From: Rhodobacteraceae bacterium HLUCCO07
GTDB lineage: Bacteria; Pseudomonadota; Alphaproteobacteria; Rhodobacterales; Rhodobacteraceae
Reading direction: 5' to 3'
NCBI GenBank assembly: GCA_001314705.1
Contig: LJSU01000018.1
Location: 1 to 58,301 of the forward strand
Length of the DNA: 58,301 nucleotides
Below are positions 52,345 to 58,301 of this stretch, in pieces. Positions within the stretch are counted from its first letter, which is position 1; each line of letters opens with the position of its first letter. Both the position numbers and the translations under genes were made by a program. The notes under the pieces were generated by a model. It ran no database searches and was not told where the DNA came from. It saw nothing but the letters and a program-made list of their open reading frames with translations.

Positions 52345-54162
52345 ATGTTCCAACGTTCCCTTCCCGTCCGCGACGCCAACGCCACCAACGGGAACAAGGA
52401 TCTCGGCGACCTGCCGGAATGGGATCTCTCCGACCTCTACAGCGCCCCCGACGCGCCCGAACTGACCGCCGATCTCGACTGGCTCGAACGCGAATGCGCC
52501 AGCTTCGCCGCCGATTACGAGGGCAAGCTCGCAGGGCTCGACGCGGCCGAACTGCTCACCTGCGTGCAGCGCAACGAGGCGATCAGCACCCGCGCCGGGC
52601 GCATCATGTCCTATGCCGGGCTGCGCTACTACCAGCAGACCACCGACGCGGGCCGTGCCAAGTTCCTTTCCGACCTTCAGGAAAAGATCACCAACTTCAC
52701 CACGCCGCTCGTGTTCTTCACGCTGGAGTTGAACCGGATCGAGGATGACAGGCTCACGGCGCATTTCGCCGCCAATGCCGATCTCGCGCGCTACAAGCCC
52801 GTTTTCGACCGCATCCGCGCGATGAAACCCTACCAGCTCTCCGACGAGCTGGAAAAATTCCTGCACGATCTCGGCGTCGTCGGCGACGCCTGGGAAAAGC
52901 TCTTTGATGAAACCATCGCCGGGCTGGAATTCAACGTCGATGGCGACGAACTGGGAATCGAGGGCACGCTCAACCTGCTCACCGATCCCGACCGCACGAG
53001 GCGCGAGGCCGCGTCGCGCGAACTGGCCCGGGTCTTCGACGAGAACGTCAAGACATTCGCCCGCGTTCACAACACCCAGACCAAGGAGAAAGAGATCATC
53101 GACCGCTGGCGCAACATGCCCAGCGCACAGACCGCACGGCACCTCTCCAACGATGTCGAACCCGAGGTGGTCGAAGCCCTGCGCAACGCCGTGACCTCCG
53201 CCTATCCGCGGCTCTCGCACCGCTATTACGAGTTGAAGCGCAAATGGCTCGGCCTCGACCGGATGCAGGTCTGGGACCGCAACGCGCCTCTCCCGCTCGA
53301 AGAGCCGCGCACCGTTCCATGGAACGAGGCGCGCGAGATGGTGATGACGGCCTATACCGGCTTCGACCCGCGCATGGCCGAGATCGCCACGCCCTTCTTC
53401 GACAAGGGCTGGATCGACGCTGGCGTCAAACCCGGCAAGGCCCCGGGCGCCTTTGCCCATCCCACCGTGACCGAGGTGCACCCCTATGTCATGCTCAACT
53501 ACCTCGGCAAACCGCGCGACGTGATGACCCTCGCGCATGAACTGGGCCACGGCGTGCACCAGGTGCTGGCCGCCGACCAGGGCGAGATGCTCTCCCACAC
53601 GCCTCTGACCCTCGCCGAAACCGCCAGCGTGTTCGGCGAAATGCTCACCTTCCGCCGGATGCTCGACAACGCCGCGACCCAAAGCCAGCGCAAGGTGCTG
53701 CTGGCGGGCAAGGTCGAGGACATGATCAACACCGTCGTCCGCCAGATCGCCTTCTACGATTTCGAATGCAAACTGCACGAGGCCCGGCGCGGGGGCGAGT
53801 TGACCCCCGAAGACATCGGCGCGCTATGGATGAGCATTCAGGGCGAAAGCCTCGGCCCGGCCTTCGATTTCATGGACGGGTATGAAAATTTCTGGTGCTA
53901 CATCCCGCATTTCGTCCACTCGCCGTTCTACGTCTATGCCTATGCCTTCGGCGACGGGCTGGTGAACGCGCTTTACGCGGTTTACGAGGAAAACCCCGAG
54001 GGCTTCCAGGACAAGTATTTCGACATGCTCCGCGCCGGTGGCTCGAAACACCACAAGGAGCTGCTCGCCCCCTTCGGCCTCGATGCGTCGGACCCGAAAT
54101 TCTGGGACAAGGGGCTGAGCATGATCGAAGGGATGATCGACGAGCTCGAAGCGATGGAGTGA
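52345..54162 (+). CDS. pepF: M3 family oligoendopeptidase F
   Basis: 605 residues. The zinc motif is HELGHGVHQ (HExxH, about residue 398) with the downstream Glu in LAETASVFGEM. Length and the YHIxxRF-like region fit M3B oligoendopeptidase F. It degrades cytosolic peptides of moderate length. A perfect 10-bp stem hairpin lies just after the stop, shared with the convergent gene. Confidence 0.95.
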   Translation: MFQRSLPVRDANATNGNKDLGDLPEWDLSDLYSAPDAPELTADLDWLERECASFAADYEGKLAGLDAAELLTCVQRNEAISTRAGRIMSYAGLRYYQQTTDAGRAKFLSDLQEKITNFTTPLVFFTLELNRIEDDRLTAHFAANADLARYKPVFDRIRAMKPYQLSDELEKFLHDLGVVGDAWEKLFDETIAGLEFNVDGDELGIEGTLNLLTDPDRTRREAASRELARVFDENVKTFARVHNTQTKEKEIIDRWRNMPSAQTARHLSNDVEPEVVEALRNAVTSAYPRLSHRYYELKRKWLGLDRMQVWDRNAPLPLEEPRTVPWNEAREMVMTAYTGFDPRMAEIATPFFDKGWIDAGVKPGKAPGAFAHPTVTEVHPYVMLNYLGKPRDVMTLAHELGHGVHQVLAADQGEMLSHTPLTLAETASVFGEMLTFRRMLDNAATQSQRKVLLAGKVEDMINTVVRQIAFYDFECKLHEARRGGELTPEDIGALWMSIQGESLGPAFDFMDGYENFWCYIPHFVHSPFYVYAYAFGDGLVNALYAVYEENPEGFQDKYFDMLRAGGSKHHKELLAPFGLDASDPKFWDKGLSMIEGMIDELEAME

Positions 54163-54168
54163 TCGCAG

Positions 54169-54191
54169 GCGCGGCGGCCTCGCCGCCGCGC
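54169..54191. terminator. Perfect GC-rich convergent terminator hairpin
   Basis: GCGCGGCGGC and GCCGCCGCGC are perfect complements around CTC. It lies 6 nt after the pepF stop and 8 nt before the stop of the convergent secreted-protein gene. No T run, so termination on either strand is inferred. Confidence 0.55.
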
Positions 54192-54199
54192 GGACCGCT

Positions 54200-54730
54200 C
54201 TATTCCTCCGTCACCAGCAGGCCGCTATCGACCGTGCCACTGATGGACTTGCAATCGCTCGTGTCCGGCGGCGTTGTCATGTCGGCCTGACGGCACAGCA
54301 TCCCGCTGAACGTCCCGCTCACCCGGCCACGATCGCCGTCCAACTCGACCGCAAGATCGGCCTCCGCCGCCTCGGGCGCGTCCGCACTGATCCAGAATGG
54401 CCCCTTCATCCCCTCGGGCATGAACATCATCTCCACGCTTATTGGCGCTTCTCCCGGCTTCGGCTCGCCCATCCACGTCAGGTCGATGCTCAAGACATCC
54501 GACGTGGTGAATTTCAGCTCCGGATGGCCCTGGACATGTAGCGTCGTGATCATGCTGGTCTTGCGATACTCTGCCGAGGCGTGAAATTCGCCCCCCTGTT
54601 CGAGCGAGATCGTGTGCCAGACCCGGGTCTCACCGCCGTAATCCGCCTCGATCCGGCCAAACTCATCATCAGCAGCAGCCGCTCCCACGGCAACGGTTGC
54701 CGCGCAAAATACCAGCATTTTCAATTTCAT
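54200..54730 (-). CDS. Secreted hypothetical protein (176 aa)
   Basis: 176 residues from MKLKMLVFCAATVAVG, signal peptide about 1-21 ending AAA-DDEF. The mature part is beta-rich (VWHTISLEQGGEFHASAEYR, LHVQGHPELKFTTSD, GPFWISADAPEAAEADLAVE) with a Cys pair near the end (MLCRQ, TSDCK) that may form a disulfide. No family was recognised; it looks like a periplasmic beta-sandwich. RBS GGAGTG is upstream. It is followed by no tight neighbour. Confidence 0.75.
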   Translation of the reverse strand: MKLKMLVFCAATVAVGAAAADDEFGRIEADYGGETRVWHTISLEQGGEFHASAEYRKTSMITTLHVQGHPELKFTTSDVLSIDLTWMGEPKPGEAPISVEMMFMPEGMKGPFWISADAPEAAEADLAVELDGDRGRVSGTFSGMLCRQADMTTPPDTSDCKSISGTVDSGLLVTEE

Positions 54731-54794
54731 GGATACACTCCTTGCAAACAATGGCGCGACCAGACCATGCCGGCCCACCATGTGCAAGAACCGA

Positions 54795-55064
54795 TCACCG
54801 CAACTGGCTGTCCTTGCTGGCACGCCGGTTGATCCCGCCGCGCGCCTTGGCCGCGCCGTCGCGGTCCGAGGCGCAGTCCACGCACAGCTTCACCCCCGGA
54901 ATGGCCTGCCGCCGCTTCTCGGGGATCTCCTCGCCGCATTCGGCGCATTCGCGCAGACTCTCGCCCACCGGCGCCTTGCGCCCCTTCATCCGCGCCAGCT
55001 CATCCTCGATCGAGGCTTCGATCTGTTCGCTGACCGCGCCATCTCTTGCCCAGCCACCAGCCAT
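54795..55064 (-). CDS. DksA/TraR C4-type zinc finger protein
   Basis: 89 residues starting MAGGWARDGAV, RBS AGGGAGGTG upstream. A helical segment (EQIEASIEDELARMKGRK) precedes the zinc finger ECAECGEEIPEKRRQAIPGV and KLCVDC (four Cys). The arrangement and short length match the YbiI-like subgroup of DksA/TraR proteins; it lacks the long coiled coil needed for classical DksA binding to RNAP, so its target is uncertain. It overlaps nothing and is 48 nt after the ferric-reductase-like gene. Confidence 0.8.
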   Translation of the reverse strand: MAGGWARDGAVSEQIEASIEDELARMKGRKAPVGESLRECAECGEEIPEKRRQAIPGVKLCVDCASDRDGAAKARGGINRRASKDSQLR

Positions 55065-55112
55065 TGCTGCACCTCCCTGAACCGCGCGGCACCTCCGGCG
55101 CCGCACCCCCGA

Positions 55113-56570
55113 TCATAACACGATCTGCGACAGCGCCGCCACCAGCCCCGCCAGGGCGGCGAAAACGCCCACGAAACCCAGTGTCCGCCGCCGGTCCTGC
55201 CGCGCCGACAACCCCCCGGCATAGTCGAACCGCTCGTAAACTACGTTCCGCCACGGCATCCCCATATCCTCAAGCGTATCCGACACCTTTGTCACCATCG
55301 GCCCCGGCCCGCACATCAGCGCCACGCCGCGCTCCGGGGCGAGCCCGCCCAAGATCGCCTCCAGCTTGGCGCGGTCAAGATACCCGGTCGCCCCGTCCCA
55401 GCCCTCGCCGCTCTCGCTGATCAGCAGAACGTCGAGGTCGAGCACCGCCCTGGCCGCCTCTATCTCGTCGAGACAGGCGAAATTCTCCGGCTGCCCCACC
55501 GCATAGGCGAGCCGCACCGGTCGCGTGTTCCCCCGCGCCACCAGATCGCGCAACAGCCCCATGATCGGCGCGATACCCACGCCGCCCGCGACCAACAGCA
55601 CATGATCGCCCGAATGCCGCTCGAGCGTGAAGGTGCCATAGGGTCCGTCGATACCGATCGCCGTGCCTGGGCGCAGATCGCCCACGGTGCTCGTGAAATC
55701 TCCCGCCTCCTTGATGATCAGGCTCAGCCCGGCGCGTCGCGGGCTGTCGGCGATGGAGAACGGGTGATCGAACAGCGGAAACCGCCGCCCCGCCACCGTC
55801 ATCCACACGAACTGCCCGGCGCGATAGACCACGGGCGCGGTCCCCTCGGCGGGCTGGATGTCCAGTTCCCAGACCCGATCCGCCTTTGGCTCGACGCTGC
55901 GTAATTCCCATGGCTGGCGGTGCAGACGCAGCCAGCGCCAGCCGTAAAGCACCGCGAAGGCAAGAACGATTACCGCCCCCACAGCCCACCAGAACCCGTG
56001 CAACGCCCCCAGCGCGCTCAGCCGCCCGGCGCTTGCCGCGTGATGCAACCCCCCGCCCAGCGCCACCAGCGCCAGGATGACGTGACTGCCCCGCCAGATC
56101 TCGTAACGGAACACGTCGCGCGCCACCCCCATCACGACCAGGAGCACCAGCGCGCCCAGCGCGATCACCCCGCTGCGCCAATCCGGCCCGGTCAGATAGG
56201 CCACCAACCGCTCACTCCCCCGCGCCGGATCGTCGAGCCATGTCGGCCAGACATAGGCCAGCGGATGCAACACCAGCATCAGCACCACGACATAGGCGGC
56301 GATCTTGTGAAACGCCATCACCCGGTCGATGCCCATGCCCCCCGACACGGCGCGGAACCGCCCCGAGGTCAGAACCTGCACCGCCATCGCGGTCAGCCCG
56401 GCAAGGCCCAGCCCCGCCCCGAACGCCTCCCACGGATCGAGCGGGGCGGCACGTGACAGCGCGCCAATGCCGATCGGCAACAGGCAGGCGACAAGATAAA
56501 CCAGCGCCATCGCCCGCGCCGGCAGTGCAGGCCATGCTGCACCGGGCGTCACCTCTGCCTTTTGCGTCAT
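55113..56570 (-). CDS. Ferric-reductase-like membrane flavocytochrome
   Basis: 485 residues; MTQKAEV is preferred because AGGAG lies 9 nt upstream, with MAMT six bases earlier as an alternative. About six membrane helices carry paired His suited to two hemes (FHKIAAYVVVLMLVLHPLAY, WRGSHVILALVALGGGLHHA). The cytosolic half is FNR-like: FAD site HPFSIADSP, GPYGTF, NAD(P) site GGVGIAPIMG and CGPGPMVTKV. An extra C-terminal helix follows (GFVGVFAALAGLVAALSQIV). It is divergent from the five-heme cytochrome gene 145 nt away, suggesting one electron route. Confidence 0.88.
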   Translation of the reverse strand: MTQKAEVTPGAAWPALPARAMALVYLVACLLPIGIGALSRAAPLDPWEAFGAGLGLAGLTAMAVQVLTSGRFRAVSGGMGIDRVMAFHKIAAYVVVLMLVLHPLAYVWPTWLDDPARGSERLVAYLTGPDWRSGVIALGALVLLVVMGVARDVFRYEIWRGSHVILALVALGGGLHHAASAGRLSALGALHGFWWAVGAVIVLAFAVLYGWRWLRLHRQPWELRSVEPKADRVWELDIQPAEGTAPVVYRAGQFVWMTVAGRRFPLFDHPFSIADSPRRAGLSLIIKEAGDFTSTVGDLRPGTAIGIDGPYGTFTLERHSGDHVLLVAGGVGIAPIMGLLRDLVARGNTRPVRLAYAVGQPENFACLDEIEAARAVLDLDVLLISESGEGWDGATGYLDRAKLEAILGGLAPERGVALMCGPGPMVTKVSDTLEDMGMPWRNVVYERFDYAGGLSARQDRRRTLGFVGVFAALAGLVAALSQIVL

Positions 56571-56715
56571 CGCCATTGGCTCCTGTTCCTGCTCCAACTC
56601 GTCAGCCTTATCCGATTCGCACGAATGTACTTTGATCCGGCGCAATGGAATCGACTACAGTCTGTGTGATCCTGACGCTGCAAGGCAACCTCACCCGCGC
56701 TAAAAGGAACCCGAG

Positions 56716-57828
56716 ATGACCCCGCATGCCCTGACCCGCTCGCTTGTCCCGCCGCTTGTCGCGCTGGGCCTCATCGCCGCGCCTGCCCTCGCCCAGCCCG
56801 ACTGGGAGGACCGTCACCGCGACGGGCTGGCCGCCATCGTCGAGCAATGGCTCGACGCGGGGCATGGCGACTACGATTCGCCTTCCTTCACCTACTGGAA
56901 TAAGGACGGCGCCGTGCCCGAGGATTGCGCCGCCTGCCACTCGCAACCCGGCTTTCTCGACTATCTGGGCACCGACGGATCGGATTTCGGCGTGGTCGAC
57001 GCCCCTGCCGCGATCAACGCGCCCATCGGCTGCGCCTCCTGCCACAGCGAGGCCGCCCATGACCTTGACGAGGTGACGTTCCCCTCGGGCGAAACCCTCA
57101 CCGGGCTGGGCCCCGACGCCACCTGCGCAGTCTGCCACCAGGGCCGGCATTCGGGCGACGACGTCGCGGCCGCGACCGAGGGTCTCGACGCCGATACCGT
57201 CTCGTCCGATCTGGGGTTTCTCAACATCCACTATGGCATCGCCTCGGCGGTGATGGGCGGGGCCGACCTGCGCGGCGGCTATCACTACCCGGACCAGAAC
57301 TATGCTGGAACCTTCGAGCATGTGCCTTCCGCCGATACCTGCGCCGATTGCCATGACCCGCACAGCACGCAGCTTGTCGATAGCGAAGGCTGCATGAGCT
57401 GCCACCGCGGCGTCGAAGACCTGCGCGACATCCGCATGCAGCACGACGATTTCGACGGCGACGGCAACGTCGCGGGCGGCATCCACGCCGAGATCACGGG
57501 CCTTCAGACACAGCTCGACGCCGCCATCCGCGCCTACGCGGACGAGGTGATCGGCACCCCCATCGGCTATGCGCCGGGCAGCTTTCCGTATTTCTTCACC
57601 GACAGCAACGACAACGGCGTGATCGACGAGGACGAGGCCGCCTTCCCCAACCGTTACCAGAACTGGACCCCGCGCCTCCTGAAGGCCGCCTATAACTACC
57701 AGGCGGTCAAGAAAGACCCCGGCGGCTATGTCCACAACCCGCGCTACCTGTTGCAACTCCTGCATGACAGCCTCGCCGATCTGGGCACCGTTGTGGCGCT
57801 CGATCTTGGCGGGCGTCCCAGACCCTGA
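56716..57828 (+). CDS. Periplasmic five-heme cytochrome c
   Basis: 370 residues. Signal peptide about 1-26 (ALA-Q). Five heme-binding CxxCH motifs: CAACH (71-75), CASCH (106-110), CAVCH (137-141), CADCH (209-213) and CMSCH (226-230). The spacing is irregular, unlike cytochrome c3 or NrfA-type repeats. An EF-hand-like loop DSNDNGVIDEDE lies at 296-307 and another Asp-rich DFDGDG near 246, so Ca2+ may structure the C-terminal part. Function unknown; I know similar annotations of polyheme membrane-associated cytochromes. RBS AAAGGAACC is present. Confidence 0.88.
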   Translation: MTPHALTRSLVPPLVALGLIAAPALAQPDWEDRHRDGLAAIVEQWLDAGHGDYDSPSFTYWNKDGAVPEDCAACHSQPGFLDYLGTDGSDFGVVDAPAAINAPIGCASCHSEAAHDLDEVTFPSGETLTGLGPDATCAVCHQGRHSGDDVAAATEGLDADTVSSDLGFLNIHYGIASAVMGGADLRGGYHYPDQNYAGTFEHVPSADTCADCHDPHSTQLVDSEGCMSCHRGVEDLRDIRMQHDDFDGDGNVAGGIHAEITGLQTQLDAAIRAYADEVIGTPIGYAPGSFPYFFTDSNDNGVIDEDEAAFPNRYQNWTPRLLKAAYNYQAVKKDPGGYVHNPRYLLQLLHDSLADLGTVVALDLGGRPRP

Positions 57829-57839
57829 GCGAACCGGAC

Positions 57840-58301
57840 ATGACCGACGCCCCGGCGCTGCCCACCGATCCCCATGCCAGCGCAGCACAGGACGTGCTGC
57901 GCGCGCTGGCCACCGACACGACCGGCCTCACCACGAAAGAGGCCGAACGACGCCGCGCTATCCATGGCCCCAACCGCTTGTCCCGGGTGGCCCGGCGTCA
58001 CCCGGTCCTGCGCTTTCTGGCGCATTTCCACAACGTGCTGATCTATGTCCTGCTCGTTGCGGCACTCGTGACCGCGGGCCTCGGCCACTGGATCGACACC
58101 GGCGTCATCCTGGCCGTGGTGATCGCGAACGCGGTGATCGGCTTCGTTCAGGAGGGCCGTGCCGAACAGGCGATGGAGGCGATCAACCAGATGCTCGCCC
58201 CCCGCGCCACTTTGCGCCGCGACGGCCGGCGCATCACGCTCGACGCGGCCGAGCTTGTCCCCGGCGATGTGGTGCAGATCGAGGCGGGCGATCTCGTGCC
58301 C
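57840..58301 (+). CDS. P-type cation ATPase, N-terminal part (3' truncated by window)
   Basis: About 154 residues visible. The cation-ATPase N-terminal domain (DPHASAAQDVLRAL, TGLTTKEAERRRAIHGPN) is followed by a membrane pair with FHNVLIYVLLVAALVTAG and GVILAVVIANAVIGF, then LDAAELVPGDVVQIEAGD of the actuator domain. No CxxC heavy-metal domain is present, so it resembles Ca2+/Mg2+ or Na+/K+-type bacterial pumps. It starts 11 nt after the five-heme cytochrome stop, which suggests co-transcription. Confidence 0.85.
   Translation, partial: MTDAPALPTDPHASAAQDVLRALATDTTGLTTKEAERRRAIHGPNRLSRVARRHPVLRFLAHFHNVLIYVLLVAALVTAGLGHWIDTGVILAVVIANAVIGFVQEGRAEQAMEAINQMLAPRATLRRDGRRITLDAAELVPGDVVQIEAGDLVP

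Overview
The window is a high-GC chromosomal segment from an alphaproteobacterium, most likely a Rhodobacterales (roseobacter or Paracoccaceae) species. The grounds are the complete ccoNOQP-ccoGHIS high-affinity oxidase region with FNR-type boxes, the CarD / 7Fe ferredoxin / S4-domain / SUV3-like helicase block, a DmdB/AlkK-like acyl-CoA ligase, a tandem-repeat exoprotein of roseobacter type, and codon use strongly biased to G or C at third positions. No rRNA, CRISPR array, complete IS or prophage was seen.

Region 1 (1-11.7 kb) is accessory in character. It opens with the C-terminal part of a large secreted Calx-beta/dockerin-like protein and a CaCA-type exchanger. A run of small envelope or stress-type genes follows: two OmpA-domain proteins, a Crp/Fnr-type regulator, CsbD, DUF883, holin-like, DUF1236 and DUF3185 proteins, and a 24-residue membrane microprotein.

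Region 2 (11.8-18.9 kb) starts with a nested inverted-repeat leader, then a small membrane protein and an Mla-type lipid transport operon (STAS-MlaE fusion, MlaF, MlaD, auxiliary lipoprotein). Next come very small genes, including two more members of a PAGEYDLETE-motif family first met at 3.35 kb; the one at 16.7 kb carries an apparent frameshift. A transglutaminase-like protein, a zinc ribbon and a truncated second transglutaminase-like gene follow, ending at a tRNA-Pro(CGG) that is a plausible integration scar.

Region 3 (18.9-33.3 kb) is metabolic: an antibiotic-biosynthesis-monooxygenase-type protein, an N-methylproline demethylase-like flavoenzyme, a ureohydrolase, an NlpC/P60 peptidase and an M17 aminopeptidase on the minus strand; a beta-carbonic anhydrase; an acyl-CoA ligase divergent from a quinone oxidoreductase across a perfect 18-bp tandem repeat; and fbp-fba-rpe-thioredoxin-like-gph, a Calvin-like set of sugar-phosphate genes without RuBisCO in view.

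Region 4 (33.3-42.4 kb) is the cbb3 oxidase: assembly genes ccoGHIS and structural genes ccoNOQP, all minus strand. There is an FNR-like box upstream of ccoG and a perfect one between ccoN and a divergent universal stress protein gene.

Region 5 (42.4-58.3 kb) is mostly housekeeping: an HpaR-like MarR regulator, cobT/cobS, carD, fdxA, an S4 RNA-binding protein, the helicase, a TPR protein, an SCP2-like protein, hydrolases and an M3 oligopeptidase. It ends with a potentially novel redox locus: a ferric-reductase-like membrane flavocytochrome divergent from a periplasmic five-heme cytochrome c, followed closely by a P-type cation ATPase cut by the window end.
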